The notes: a model not told the origin generated them from the letters alone. DNA of 52,611 nucleotides from an uncultured Eubacteriales bacterium (GCA_900547645.1 URHP01000003.1:1-52611); one strand, 5' to 3'; shown: positions 6,468-14,493, counted from the first letter of the stretch. Made by a program: numbers and translations.

Positions 6468-8282
6468 TTATTGTTTGCTCACGTAATCGTAGAGCTTTCC
6501 GAGCAGTTCGGGGGAGATATGATTGCGGAACTTGCCGAGATAAATGAATACCTTGCGGAAGAATTCGCGGTTGTCTCCGCCGATGACGTATGCGGGAAGG
6601 TAATTGAGGTCGCCGTAGCGGTTCGCGATGAACAGATCGCCGAACTCATTTTTCTCCTGCGGCGTGAGCATATTGATAAAGGAGTCGTAAGTATAGGGCG
6701 TGGGATCGTAGACCGCTTTGGGCGCAGCAATGGGCTGGCTGTAAGCGGGTGCCTGATAGGGCGCGCTCTGCGGTGCGTATGCAGGCGCAGGTGCGGAAGA
6801 GTACTGATAGGTCACGCCGGGCGCCTGCGCAGGGGCGGGCGCGGGCTCGGGTGCGATCCCGCGTGCGAGCGCAGCCATGCTCCGTTCAAATTCGCTCATG
6901 GGTGTATCTTCCGCGGGTGCTGCGGGCTTGGGTTCTTCCGCAGGAGCGGGCGCGGGTTCGGGCTGTGCCGCCGCGGGCTGCTGTGCAGGCGCCATGGGGG
7001 CGGCAAAGAAGGGCACCGCATAGATGGGCGTTGCGGGCTGCGTCGCCGCAGGCTGCTGGACGATGACCGTCGTCCCGGGGGCGGGACTGACCGTCTGCTG
7101 CGCCGCCGCAGGCTCCGCGGATTCCGCTGCGGGAGCGGGCGCGGGTTCGGGCTGCTGAACGGCCGCAGGCTGCGCTGCCGCCGCAGGCGCTGCCGCTGCC
7201 GGCGCCGGAAGGGGCGCGGGCTGTGCGAACGCATAGGGCGTATTTTCTGCCCCGATCTCGGCGCTGGCTTCCTCCGCTTCCTTTGCGCGCGCCTTGGAAG
7301 CCTGCACGATGGCGATGATGAGCGCAAGCAGGAACGCCGCCAGGGAGGCCGCCGCCGCAAGAATGACGGCAAGCAGGTTGGCGCTGCCGAACATGACTTC
7401 AAAGGTCTTGTCCACGATCTGTGCGACGATCGCAAGCACCACGGCGACGAGCAGGATGCCGAAGCGGACCGCATCGAAGACGTATGCCTTTTTCGCACTC
7501 ATGCGCACGACGGAAATGATGAAATTCAGGATCACGACGACCGCCGCGATGAACGCCGTCAGATTGACAAAGAGGTTATTGCCGAAGTGGGTGTACCAGA
7601 TGTCCGCTTCTGCCATCGCCGAGCCGGGATAGGTCAGTCCGAAGATGACCGCCGCGACCAGCAGGAAGGAGAGGACGTTCAAAAGTCCCAGCCCTTTGCG
7701 GCGCGCCAATGCCGTGATGATGAGACAGATCAGCATGACGCCCGCCACGATCCCCGTGGTCACGTCGACCATGCCGCCGCCGAATGCACCGTTATCGAAC
7801 GAATAGCTGTAGTAGGAGAGAAGGAAAAATCCCGCATAGGAAAGGAAGACGAAGATCGCCGACGTCATGGCGCAGTTCTTTGCTCCCTTTGCGGTACAGA
7901 ACGAGACGATCATCAGCACGAGCGACAGTACGACGGAAACGCACAACAGCACAACGAGCAGGAAAGTAAAGACATCAATCATGCTCCCGCCCGTGAAGAG
8001 CGTGTTGAAAAATCCGCCGAAGTCGGCAAACATTGTTTTGAAATAAGTATAACCAAATCCAAGCAGGGAATCGGCAAGGAAATCTTCGCCGCGGAAATTC
8101 CCCAAAAATACGCCCGAGAGCGCATATAAAAGACCGATAAACAGTCCGCCCACGGCGAGGACGAACGCAATGACGGCGAGCGTGCGGTAACCGCCCGCGG
8201 AGGGCTTCCTGTTCTCGGCTTCGGGAACGACCATGCCCGCATTTGCCTGTTCGTCTACCATCGATTGTTGAAATTGGCTCAT
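6468..8282 (-). CDS. Multi-spanning membrane protein with Ala/Pro-rich linker (function unknown)
   Basis: 604 residues. After a short polar N terminus (MSQFQQSMVDEQ...) there are about eight hydrophobic spans, for example LAVIAFVLAVGGLFIGLLYA, FLLVVLLCVSVVLSLVLMIV and LLAVILAAAASLAAFLLALI, up to about residue 330. A long linker of alternating Ala, Pro, Gln and Glu follows (about 345-525), then a compact C-terminal segment of about 70 residues beginning YDSFINMLTPQEKNEFGDLF. I do not recognise the family. The layout suggests a membrane anchor displaying a small cytoplasmic domain on a flexible arm. The start at 8282 has a GGAG upstream and a good promoter (8338-8366). The gene stands alone. 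Confidence 0.75.
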   Translation of the reverse strand: MSQFQQSMVDEQANAGMVVPEAENRKPSAGGYRTLAVIAFVLAVGGLFIGLLYALSGVFLGNFRGEDFLADSLLGFGYTYFKTMFADFGGFFNTLFTGGSMIDVFTFLLVVLLCVSVVLSLVLMIVSFCTAKGAKNCAMTSAIFVFLSYAGFFLLSYYSYSFDNGAFGGGMVDVTTGIVAGVMLICLIITALARRKGLGLLNVLSFLLVAAVIFGLTYPGSAMAEADIWYTHFGNNLFVNLTAFIAAVVVILNFIISVVRMSAKKAYVFDAVRFGILLVAVVLAIVAQIVDKTFEVMFGSANLLAVILAAAASLAAFLLALIIAIVQASKARAKEAEEASAEIGAENTPYAFAQPAPLPAPAAAAPAAAAQPAAVQQPEPAPAPAAESAEPAAAQQTVSPAPGTTVIVQQPAATQPATPIYAVPFFAAPMAPAQQPAAAQPEPAPAPAEEPKPAAPAEDTPMSEFERSMAALARGIAPEPAPAPAQAPGVTYQYSSAPAPAYAPQSAPYQAPAYSQPIAAPKAVYDPTPYTYDSFINMLTPQEKNEFGDLFIANRYGDLNYLPAYVIGGDNREFFRKVFIYLGKFRNHISPELLGKLYDYVSKQ

Positions 8283-8337
8283 GCTGTTATCACTCCATAG
8301 TTTGTTTCGGGGAAACAATTCCCCCATGTTCCCGTTC

Positions 8338-8366
8338 ATTATATCACGGCGCGCCGCGCGTGTCAA
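8338..8366 (-). promoter_or_regulatory. Sigma-A promoter of the multi-spanning membrane protein
   Basis: Minus-strand -35 TTGACA (8361-8366), 17-nt spacer, -10 TATAAT (8338-8343). The leader contains a GGGGAA/TTCCCC hairpin near 8309-8324. Confidence 0.8.
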
Positions 8367-8501
8367 TGCTCTCGCGGAAAAAAACGCGAAATTGCGCGCA
8401 ACGGTGCGCATTTTCGGACGTCCCCGTGCGGGAAACGTGCGTCCGCAGCGTGAAAATTTCCCGAAATTCGGACATGGGTGCCCCCGAAATCGGAAAAACT
8501 C

Positions 8502-8530
8502 TTGATATTTCGGCGCAACCATGGTATAAT
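8502..8530 (+). promoter_or_regulatory. Sigma-A promoter of the PucR-type regulator and S41 protease
   Basis: -35 TTGATA (8502-8507), 17-nt spacer, -10 TATAAT (8525-8530), 34 nt before the ATG. Confidence 0.8.
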
Positions 8531-8563
8531 TTTCCCCGTTAAACCGTGAAAGGGGGAGAGAAC

Positions 8564-9520
8564 ATGGGGAACGCATTGGCGCAGCTCAAAAAAATTTTGC
8601 GGGAGATCCGCGAAAAGACCGGGGTGCATGTCCGCCTTGCGCCTTCCGGCGGGGAGGAGACACCCGTGTCGCTCGAGGTTTGCGGGGAGACCTTCTGCGG
8701 GTATCTCGACGGGACCGGGAAAGAGGTGCAGCATACCGCAAATCTCGTGGCGTACTTTGTGGCGAACGCCGATTCCCGCGCCCTGCTTCCCGATAAGGAC
8801 GAACACCTCAAAGAGGTGCTGCTCGGCGAGGGCGGGGAATGGTATGCCTTCCGGTTCGTCACCAAGTACGCCCTGCGCGACGGCACGTGCTTTGCACTCG
8901 ACATCGTGCCGGACAAGCTGCTGCCCGAAGCCTTCGAACTCGTCAAAGGTTGCCTTGCCGATTCGCGCGATCTTGCCGTCAGAATGGACCGTACCCGCAT
9001 CGCCGTCGTGCGCTTTTCGGAAGATCAGAGCGCCTTTGAATTCGGGCAGTTTGTCTGGCAGTCGCTGTATGAAGAACTCGGGGTGCGCGCAAGCATCGGG
9101 ATCGGCTGCGAAGTCGCGTCTTTTTCCGAGATCGCGCATTCCTACAACCAGGCGGTAACGGCGGTCCGCGTGAGCGCCCTGTTCCGCGATACGGGCGAGG
9201 TGCATTCCTACCGCGAGTATCTGCTTGTCAAGATGCTGGAGGACGTGCCGAAGAGCCGTCTCGAGGAGTATGTGGCGCAGTTCCGCATCGGCGGCATGGA
9301 CGAAGTGTTCGGGGACGAAGAGATGTCGCAGACGGCGGAAGCCTTTCTGGAGAGCAGCCTCAATGTGTCCGAAACCAGCCGGAACCTGTTTATGCACCGC
9401 AACACGCTCATGTACCGCCTCGACAAGATCGAGCGCGTTACGGGGCTGAATATCCGTAAATTTTCGGATGCGGTCACCTTCCGCATCCTGTCCGTGCTTC
9501 ACAGCCTTTTGCGGCAGTGA
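8564..9520 (+). CDS. PucR family transcriptional regulator
   Basis: 318 residues. The last 60 form the PucR C-terminal HTH: AEAFLESSLNVSETSRNLFMHRNTLMYRLDKIERVTGLNIRKF is recognisable in pieces by the SLNVSETSRNLFMHRNTLMY and RLDKIERVTGLN blocks. The middle (about residues 140-240) is a GGDEF-like PucR domain, with SIGIGCEVASFSEIAHSYNQA as the typical signature. The N terminus is a short sensor-like region with no clear family. Such proteins activate catabolic or stress genes in response to metabolites. ATG 8564 is preferred over the in-frame GTG 8546 because AGGGGGAGAG precedes it. The S41 protease starts 14 bases after the stop, so the two are probably co-transcribed. Confidence 0.85.
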   Translation: MGNALAQLKKILREIREKTGVHVRLAPSGGEETPVSLEVCGETFCGYLDGTGKEVQHTANLVAYFVANADSRALLPDKDEHLKEVLLGEGGEWYAFRFVTKYALRDGTCFALDIVPDKLLPEAFELVKGCLADSRDLAVRMDRTRIAVVRFSEDQSAFEFGQFVWQSLYEELGVRASIGIGCEVASFSEIAHSYNQAVTAVRVSALFRDTGEVHSYREYLLVKMLEDVPKSRLEEYVAQFRIGGMDEVFGDEEMSQTAEAFLESSLNVSETSRNLFMHRNTLMYRLDKIERVTGLNIRKFSDAVTFRILSVLHSLLRQ

Positions 9521-9534
9521 AAGAGGAGGTATCA

Positions 9535-10911
9535 ATGGACGAATTCCGCAAAGAGAACGATCCTGCAAAAGAAGAGCAAGCCGCGTCCGAGGGCGCGGCT
9601 TGTTCTTCTCAGCCCAAAGGCGCAAAGGCGGCGCGCAAAAAGCGGATCCGCTGCTTGCTTGCCGTGCTGCTTGCGCTCGTCGTTGCCGCGGTCGGGTTTG
9701 CCGCCGGCTGGCTGGGCAATTTTTACTCCGCCGATCCGCGCCTGCGCGAACTTGAGTGGATGCTCGGGCTTCTGGAAAACGAGCACTACCGCGAAGTGGA
9801 CATGGACGCTGTGTACGAGGACCTTTACGACACGGTCATGCCCGATATTTTCTCCGAGTACTATTCGCCCGAAGAGTACGCGCAGCGCGTCGCCGAGAGC
9901 GAAGGGCACAACGAGGGCGCGGGCGTTACGCTGACGACCGACGGGGATGGCAGCGTGCGCATTTACAGCGTTGTGGAAAATTCTCCTGCGCAGGCGGCGG
10001 GGCTTGCGGAGGGGATGTATGTGCACGGCGTCTCGGCGGACGGCGGCGAACTGCAGACGGGAAGCTCGTCCGAGATCGCATCCTTCATCCGCGCGCAGGA
10101 CGGCGAATTTACGCTGTATGCAAGCTATTCTCCGGACGCGTCCTCCGCGCAGCCGTACGTCATGGAGCGCAGGTCATATTCCGCGGCGTACGTCGTCTAC
10201 CGCGACAGCGAAACTTCGTTTGCCTTCCGCGGCGAGGACGCGTCGCTGAAGGAGACGAACGATCCGCTTGCGGGGCTGGATGCGGACACGGCGTATATCC
10301 GCCTCGATTCCTTCAACGGCAACTGTGCGGAGGAATTTGCCGCATGCCTTGCGAAGATGAAGGAGCGCGGCCGCAAAAACCTGATCCTCGATCTGCGCGG
10401 CAACGGCGGCGGATACCTTTCCGATCTGCAGTCCATTGCGTCCCATCTGCTCCGCAATGCGCAGGGAGATGCACCGCTCGTCGCCTATGCGCAGTACCGC
10501 GACGGAACCCGCCGCGATTATCATGCGACGGGCAACGATTATGCGGATTACTTCGGGGAAGATGCGCGTATCAGCGTCCTTGCCGATGAGAATTCCGCCT
10601 CCGCTTCGGAGTGCCTGATCGGCGCGCTGATCGACTACGGCACCATCGGCTATGACGATCTCTATCTGCGCAAGGATGCGGGCGCGGAACATTATGCCAC
10701 CTACGGGAAGGGCGTCATGCAGTCCACGTTCGTGTCGCCGGGCGGGGGCGCGTTCCGGCTCACCGTCGCGCGCATCTACTGGCCGAACGGGAACTGCATC
10801 CACGAGCGCGGCGTGACGGACGAAGACGGCGCCGTCGGCATCGAGGCGCCCGCCCTGCGCGGGGAGACGGATGTCTTTTTGCAGCAGGCGCTCGCCGCGA
10901 TCTGCGCTTAA
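9535..10911 (+). CDS. S41 family peptidase (C-terminal processing protease, Ctp-like)
   Basis: 458 residues. A charged N terminus is followed by one membrane span (about residues 40-61), so the protease domain is outside the membrane. A PDZ domain (about 130-220; GVTLTTDGDGSVRIYSVVEN then SPAQAAGL) precedes the protease core. NLILDLRGNGGGYL is the S41 strand, and the catalytic Ser356 (NSASASE) and Lys392 (YGKGVMQST) are both present. Family members trim or degrade exported proteins from the C terminus; in sporulating Firmicutes some (CtpB) act in signalling. GAGGAGGT fixes the start. It lies behind the PucR gene and ends convergent to the small minus-strand gene, overlapping it by four bases. 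Confidence 0.9.
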   Translation: MDEFRKENDPAKEEQAASEGAACSSQPKGAKAARKKRIRCLLAVLLALVVAAVGFAAGWLGNFYSADPRLRELEWMLGLLENEHYREVDMDAVYEDLYDTVMPDIFSEYYSPEEYAQRVAESEGHNEGAGVTLTTDGDGSVRIYSVVENSPAQAAGLAEGMYVHGVSADGGELQTGSSSEIASFIRAQDGEFTLYASYSPDASSAQPYVMERRSYSAAYVVYRDSETSFAFRGEDASLKETNDPLAGLDADTAYIRLDSFNGNCAEEFAACLAKMKERGRKNLILDLRGNGGGYLSDLQSIASHLLRNAQGDAPLVAYAQYRDGTRRDYHATGNDYADYFGEDARISVLADENSASASECLIGALIDYGTIGYDDLYLRKDAGAEHYATYGKGVMQSTFVSPGGGAFRLTVARIYWPNGNCIHERGVTDEDGAVGIEAPALRGETDVFLQQALAAICA

Positions 10912-11180
10912 CGCGCCGCGCCGCGGTTGAGATACTCTTCCAGAATACTGACGATCGGACTGTCCTCCTGCGGACGGTCCGATTTTTGTTCGGGCGTCTG
11001 CTGCGCGGTCTGTCCCGCGCTCTGTTCCGTCCGTGCCGCCGCGGGCGCGCCGCCGCGGGCAAGCAGCAGGATGAGTTCGCGATTCTCACGGTAAAAGGAG
11101 AGGAATTTTCCGAGCGCGGCGTTCAGGTCGCCGCCCTGTTGCATGGAGGTGAGAAGCAGAAGCAGGAGAATGGGTTCCAT
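10908..11180 (-). CDS. Small protein of unknown function
   Basis: 90 residues. It begins with a short hydrophobic stretch MEPILLLLLLTSMQQGG, continues with LNAALGKFLSFYRENRELILLLARGG, then a Gln/Thr/Ala-rich linker and a C-terminal helix SPIVSILEEYLNRGA. I do not recognise a family. The hydrophobic start may be a membrane association signal. The ribosome-binding site is weak (GATGAAGAT). It is divergent from the 86-residue protein at 11252 and converges on the S41 protease gene. Base composition matches the neighbours, which supports a real gene. Confidence 0.55.
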   Translation of the reverse strand: MEPILLLLLLTSMQQGGDLNAALGKFLSFYRENRELILLLARGGAPAAARTEQSAGQTAQQTPEQKSDRPQEDSPIVSILEEYLNRGAAR

Positions 11181-11251
11181 ATCTTCATCGTATGCCGCCG
11201 CAAAGGCGGACGTTCTGCCGCTGCGGCGAATATAATGAAGCGGAGGTGACT

Positions 11252-11512
11252 ATGAAAGATTTCGCAGGCTATACGGGCGGCGGCGTGCCGGACGATCTGC
11301 TGAAGGAAGCGCAGGCGGCAGCGGCGCAGTTCGACGGTAAAAACGAGAGCGAACTCATCCGCTCCATTTACGCCCGCGCTGCCGAGGGAAAGCGCGCGGG
11401 GACGCTGACCAATGAACAGATCGACGCATTCTGCGCGCAGTTCGCGCCCATGCTGGACGCGGGCAAGCGCAAAAAACTCATGAAGCTCGCGGCAGAGCTC
11501 AAAAAGATGTGA
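11252..11512 (+). CDS. Small conserved-looking protein of unknown function
   Basis: 86 residues, predicted largely helical: GGVPDDLLKEAQAAAAQFDG, then KNESELIRSIYARAAEGKRAG and a C-terminal LDAGKRKKLMKLAAELKKM. The layout (a gK-SE-EL-I block and a PMLD..+RKKL block) is common to small uncharacterised Clostridia proteins, but I cannot name a family. Start ATG has CGGAGGTGA upstream and a TATAAT at 11231-11236 without a clear -35. The 3' end overlaps the cysteine desulfurase gene on the other strand by 14 bases. Confidence 0.65.
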   Translation: MKDFAGYTGGGVPDDLLKEAQAAAAQFDGKNESELIRSIYARAAEGKRAGTLTNEQIDAFCAQFAPMLDAGKRKKLMKLAAELKKM

Positions 11513-12629
11513 GCGCCGGGATCTCGCGCAGGGCGCGGCAGAGCGCGCCGACTTCCTCCTTCCCCTGCGAGGGCGCGAATGAGGCGCGCACCAGCCCGTC
11601 CGGAAAGGTCCCCAGCGCCTTATGTACAAGCGGCGCGCAGTGCAGCCCGCCCCGCACGGCGATCGCATACCGTTCGGAGAGTTCCTGCGCGATGCGCTCG
11701 GAGGGGATGCGCTCGTGCGCGAACGCCGCAATGCCGCAGGCGTTCTGGGAAAAATACGCGCGGTATCCGTCCAGAGCGCGGAGCGCCTCCGCAAGGGCGG
11801 CGGTCACCGCAAGCAGGCGCTGCGCCGTCTCCGCGCGCCGCGCTTTGACGTACAGCGCGCCTTCAAACAGCGAACAGACCGCGGGGTAGGAGACCGTTCC
11901 GCTCTCAAGACGGTCGGGGTAGAATGCGGGCATGCCGAGGTCGTAACTTTCGCTGCCCGTTCCGCCGAAGAGGACGGGCTCGGGCTGAAGCCGCTCGGAA
12001 AACAGCAGCGCGCCCGCACCTTGGATCGCGTACAGTCCCTTGTGTCCCGCCAGGGCGAGCGCGTCGATCCCCGTCTCACGCATGGATATGGGCAGATGTC
12101 CCGCGCCCTGTGCGCCGTCCACGACCAACAGGACGCGCTCGGGCAGAAGGGCACGCAGCGCGTGCAGATCGGGCGCTTCTCCCGTCACGTTGGAAGCGGA
12201 CGTCACGCAGCACATCCGCGTTTCGGGCCGGACGAGGGCTGCGATCGCTTCGGGAAGCAGCCGCCCGCCGGTGAGCGGCGCAACGTCGTAAGAGACTTTG
12301 CGCGTCCTGCGCAGGTGTTCGAGCGGACGGAGCACGGAATTGTGTTCCAGACAGGTCGTCACCACGTGGTCGCCCTCTCTGAGCACGCCGAGCAGGGCGA
12401 GGTTCAGCGCTTCGGTACAGTTTTTGGTAAAGACGACGCGTTCAAATCCGTAACCGTCGAAGAGTTCGGAAAGCAGATCGCGGCAGGCAAGCACCCGCTG
12501 TGCGCAGGCGACGGAGAGGGCGTGCCCGCTCCGTCCGGGGTTGGCGCATACCTTGGTCGCGGCAAGCACGGCGCTGATGACTCCGGCGGGCTTTTCGCCG
12601 CCCGTCGCGGCGTTATCGAGATAGATCAT
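11499..12629 (-). CDS. Cysteine desulfurase-like class V aminotransferase
   Basis: 376 residues. MIYLDNAATGGEKP is the characteristic N terminus. TKNCTEALNLAL, the CLEHNSVLRPL histidine region and VDGAQGAGHLPISMRETGIDALALAGHKGLYA carry the PLP aspartate and Schiff-base lysine of the family (quoted here in parts). Its overall type is the SufS-related cysteine desulfurase family common in Clostridia. It removes sulfur (or selenium) from cysteine to form a persulfide. The start at 12629 matches the family; an upstream in-frame TTG is less likely. It is divergent from a DUF3343 gene, a putative sulfur/selenium carrier family, which fits a shared job. Confidence 0.85.
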   Translation of the reverse strand: MIYLDNAATGGEKPAGVISAVLAATKVCANPGRSGHALSVACAQRVLACRDLLSELFDGYGFERVVFTKNCTEALNLALLGVLREGDHVVTTCLEHNSVLRPLEHLRRTRKVSYDVAPLTGGRLLPEAIAALVRPETRMCCVTSASNVTGEAPDLHALRALLPERVLLVVDGAQGAGHLPISMRETGIDALALAGHKGLYAIQGAGALLFSERLQPEPVLFGGTGSESYDLGMPAFYPDRLESGTVSYPAVCSLFEGALYVKARRAETAQRLLAVTAALAEALRALDGYRAYFSQNACGIAAFAHERIPSERIAQELSERYAIAVRGGLHCAPLVHKALGTFPDGLVRASFAPSQGKEEVGALCRALREIPALTSF

Positions 12630-12661
12630 ATCCCTATATATACGAAAGTGAGGAAACAATC

Positions 12662-12904
12662 ATGACAATGCTTGCGGTGTTCCGTTCGCGCGCGCAGGCG
12701 CTCGACGCCGTTTCGCGCCTCGGCGGCGCGGGGATCCCCGCGCAGGCGGTCGCCACGCCGAAGGAGGCGGGTTACGGCTGCGGGCTGTCCGTCCGCTTTG
12801 ACGCCCGTTTTTATCCGCGCGTCGCGCCCGTCCTGAAGAAACGGGCGTATTCGGCGTTTGCGGGCTATCTTCGCGCATGCGGCGGTACGTTCGCGCGCGT
12901 TTGA
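12662..12904 (+). CDS. DUF3343 protein, putative Se/S carrier-like
   Basis: 80 residues. MLAVFRSRAQALDAVSRL is the N-terminal strand-helix and VATPKEAGYGCGLSVRF matches the core of the DUF3343 family, in which the S/G-CG-motif cysteine (here in GYGCGL) is proposed to carry sulfur or selenium. The start has GTGAGG upstream. It faces away from a cysteine desulfurase gene, with 32 bases between the two start codons, so the two could share regulation and pass persulfide sulfur. Function in this family is predicted, not proven. Confidence 0.75.
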   Translation: MTMLAVFRSRAQALDAVSRLGGAGIPAQAVATPKEAGYGCGLSVRFDARFYPRVAPVLKKRAYSAFAGYLRACGGTFARV

Positions 12905-12905
12905 C

Positions 12906-12934
12906 TTGCCTTTTTGCCGTCCGCGTGCTATAAT
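12906..12934 (+). promoter_or_regulatory. Promoter placing the nth start codon at or near +1
   Basis: -35 TTGCCT (12906-12911), 17-nt spacer, -10 TATAAT (12929-12934). The ATG of nth begins seven bases after the -10, and no Shine-Dalgarno is visible, so the transcript may be leaderless. Confidence 0.6.
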
Positions 12935-12940
12935 GAGCAT

Positions 12941-13573
12941 ATGTCCACTGCCGAAGAAATTCTTGATAAACTCGAACAACTCTATCCCGATGCCGCGCCC
13001 GCACTTCGTTTCCGTTCGCCCTATGAACTGCTTGTGGCGGTCATTCTGTCCGCGCAGTGTACGGACGAGCGCGTGAACAAGGTGACGGCGGAGCTGTTCC
13101 GGGAACACAACACGCCGCAGTCGATGCTCTCGCTTTCGCAGGAGCAGCTGGAGCGATACATTTTTTCATGCGGATTCTATCATAACAAGGCGGCGCATAT
13201 CCTGTCCGCTTCGCGCGATATTCTGGAAAAATTCGGCGGGGAAGTGCCTTCCACGCTCGAAGAGCTGCGCACGCTCGCGGGCGTCGGGCGGAAGACGGCG
13301 AACGTCGTCTATGCGGTCGCGTTCGGCGGGGATGCCATCGCGGTGGATACGCACGTCTTCCGCGTTGCAAACCGCCTGGGGATCGCGCGCGGCAAGACGC
13401 CCGAAAAGGTGGAAGAGGGACTGTGCGCCGCCATCCCCCGGGAGCGCTGGTCGCGGGCGCACCATCTGCTTATCTTTCACGGGCGGCGGGTGTGCCATTC
13501 GCAGAAGCCCGACTGCGCGCATTGCGCCGTCGCGCCCCTGTGCGCTTATTTTAACGGCGCATCGCAGAACTGA
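12941..13573 (+). CDS. nth: Endonuclease III
   Basis: 210 residues, full family length. The helix-hairpin-helix LAGVGRKTANVV contains catalytic Lys118, and VDTHVFRVANRL contains catalytic Asp136. A 4Fe-4S cluster is formed by Cys185, 192, 195 and 201 (spacing 6, 2, 5). The enzyme is a DNA glycosylase/AP lyase that removes oxidised pyrimidines in base excision repair. The start is set by homology (MSTAEEILDKLEQLYP) and by the promoter immediately upstream; no ribosome-binding site is present. A terminator-like hairpin follows at 13588. Confidence 0.95.
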   Translation: MSTAEEILDKLEQLYPDAAPALRFRSPYELLVAVILSAQCTDERVNKVTAELFREHNTPQSMLSLSQEQLERYIFSCGFYHNKAAHILSASRDILEKFGGEVPSTLEELRTLAGVGRKTANVVYAVAFGGDAIAVDTHVFRVANRLGIARGKTPEKVEEGLCAAIPRERWSRAHHLLIFHGRRVCHSQKPDCAHCAVAPLCAYFNGASQN

Positions 13574-13587
13574 ACGCATAGAACCTG

Positions 13588-13624
13588 CCTCCTTCGTCAA
13601 AAATAGACGCAAGGAGGTTTTTTT
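13588..13624 (+). terminator. Terminator-like hairpin that contains the next gene's ribosome-binding site
   Basis: CCTCCTT (13588-13594) pairs with AAGGAGG (13611-13617), extended by an inner CGTC/GACG pairing; seven T follow. The right arm AAGGAGG is also the ideally spaced ribosome-binding site of the coat gene at 13625. The hairpin can therefore end nth transcription and, in read-through RNA, hide the ribosome-binding site. Confidence 0.7.
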
Positions 13625-13819
13625 ATGACAAATCTGACAGCCAAAGATCTCGACGTGCTCACCCATCTGCTGACGGGCGAGGAGATGGCGTGCAAGAAGG
13701 CGAAGATCTACGCCAACACGCTCACCGATCAGGCGCTTGCGCAGGAAATGGAAAACGTCTCCCGTGCGCACGCGCAGCGCTTTGCCGCGCTCTATGCCTT
13801 GCTGGGAGGGAAATCATGA
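13625..13819 (+). CDS. Small spore coat-associated protein (CotF-partner type)
   Basis: 64 residues. MTNLTAKDLDVLTHLLTGEE and the KKAKIYANTLTDQALAQEME block (quoted in two pieces) resemble the short ferritin-like helical proteins encoded in front of CotF-type coat proteins in Clostridia. The ribosome-binding site AAGGAGG lies inside the nth terminator hairpin. It overlaps the next gene by four bases (ATGA). Assignment is by pattern and context; the role in the coat is inferred from the neighbour. Confidence 0.65.
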   Translation: MTNLTAKDLDVLTHLLTGEEMACKKAKIYANTLTDQALAQEMENVSRAHAQRFAALYALLGGKS

Positions 13820-14103
13820 AGCAATCGAAAAAGGACATCATGCTCTGCGAAAAGGATGCGCTTCAGGATCTGCTCGATGCGGAAAAACTGCTCATGAACT
13901 ATTACGCGACCGCGCTGACGGAGGGCAGCTGCCGTCCGCTGCGCAGACAGATCCTGAAGCTGTACGGCGAACATGCCGACACGCAGTTCTCCGTATTCGA
14001 ACAGATGGTGCAGCGCGGATACTACCAGACGCAGCCTGCCGAAAAAATGATGATCGACGAAAAGACGGAGAGCTTTTCCAAAGTCAAAAAGCAGCTTGCA
14101 TGA
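13816..14103 (+). CDS. Spore coat protein, CotF family
   Basis: 95 residues, mostly helical. KDALQDLLDAEKLLMNYYAT, ALTEGSCRPLRRQILKLY and the VFEQMVQRGYYQTQPAEK end follow the coat-F domain pattern, in which the last block usually reads F-xM-xxGWYP. The domain is a ferritin-like two-helix fold without metal ligands and is found in coats of Bacilli and Clostridia. It is translationally coupled to the small protein before it. Its presence supports an endospore-forming organism, or a descendant of one. Confidence 0.75.
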   Translation: MKQSKKDIMLCEKDALQDLLDAEKLLMNYYATALTEGSCRPLRRQILKLYGEHADTQFSVFEQMVQRGYYQTQPAEKMMIDEKTESFSKVKKQLA

Positions 14104-14110
14104 ATCGGTC

Positions 14111-14139
14111 TTGACAGACCGCCCAAACCGTGCTATACT
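14111..14139 (+). promoter_or_regulatory. Sigma-A promoter of the small charged protein
   Basis: -35 TTGACA (14111-14116), 17-nt spacer, -10 TATACT (14134-14139), 30 nt before the ATG at 14170. Confidence 0.8.
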
Positions 14140-14169
14140 CATTCTGCCATCAAAAAGGGGGAAGGCAGC

Positions 14170-14316
14170 ATGAAAAAGCAGGGGGAAACGACGGACCGCG
14201 TCGATCGGGACGCGTACAAACGGGAACAGGAGCGCCTTGCGCGCGAACGCGAGGCGATCGAGGAAATGTCCGGCGAACGCGCCGAAGAAAAAAAAGAGGA
14301 CGGAAAAAAGGAATAG
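14170..14316 (+). CDS. 48-residue charged small protein
   Basis: It encodes MKKQGETTDRVDRDAYKREQ and a further 28 residues rich in Glu, Arg and Lys (EREAIEEMSGERAEEKKEDG), with no hydrophobic segment. It is likely helical or disordered. A consensus promoter and GGGGGAAGGCAGC before the ATG support expression. No family recognised. Confidence 0.6.
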   Translation: MKKQGETTDRVDRDAYKREQERLAREREAIEEMSGERAEEKKEDGKKE

Positions 14317-14356
14317 TGCGCGCTCCTTTGCGCATACTGTGCGCAGAGGAAGCAAG

Positions 14357-14461
14357 ATGAAGAAAAAACAGACGCACTATGCGCACAATCCGTCCTACTG
14401 CATGATCAGGCCGGACGCGTCGGACGACGGCGAAGACGTCGTCTCCACGGGGAGCAGCTGA
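14357..14461 (+). CDS. 34-residue small protein
   Basis: MKKKQTHYAHNPSYCMIRPD then ASDDGEDVVSTGSS. GAGGAAGCAAG precedes the ATG and the gene follows the 48-residue protein by 40 bases, so the two probably share a transcript. The HNPSYCMIRP centre looks specific rather than random. No family recognised. Confidence 0.5.
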   Translation: MKKKQTHYAHNPSYCMIRPDASDDGEDVVSTGSS

Positions 14462-14465
14462 GCCT

Positions 14466-14493
14466 GCGCGCCGCCGCGCCTGCGGCGGCGCGC
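14466..14493. terminator. Perfect 12-bp GC hairpin after the two small proteins
   Basis: GCGCGCCGCCGC (14466-14477) pairs perfectly with 14482-14493, GCCT loop. No T tract follows on either strand, so its termination role is uncertain. Confidence 0.45.

Noticed and set aside
6471..8129. Plus-strand frame of about 550 codons opposite the eight-span membrane protein
   Set aside because: It reads as low-complexity Arg/Gly/Cys sequence, while the other strand has membrane spans, promoter, ribosome-binding site and terminator.
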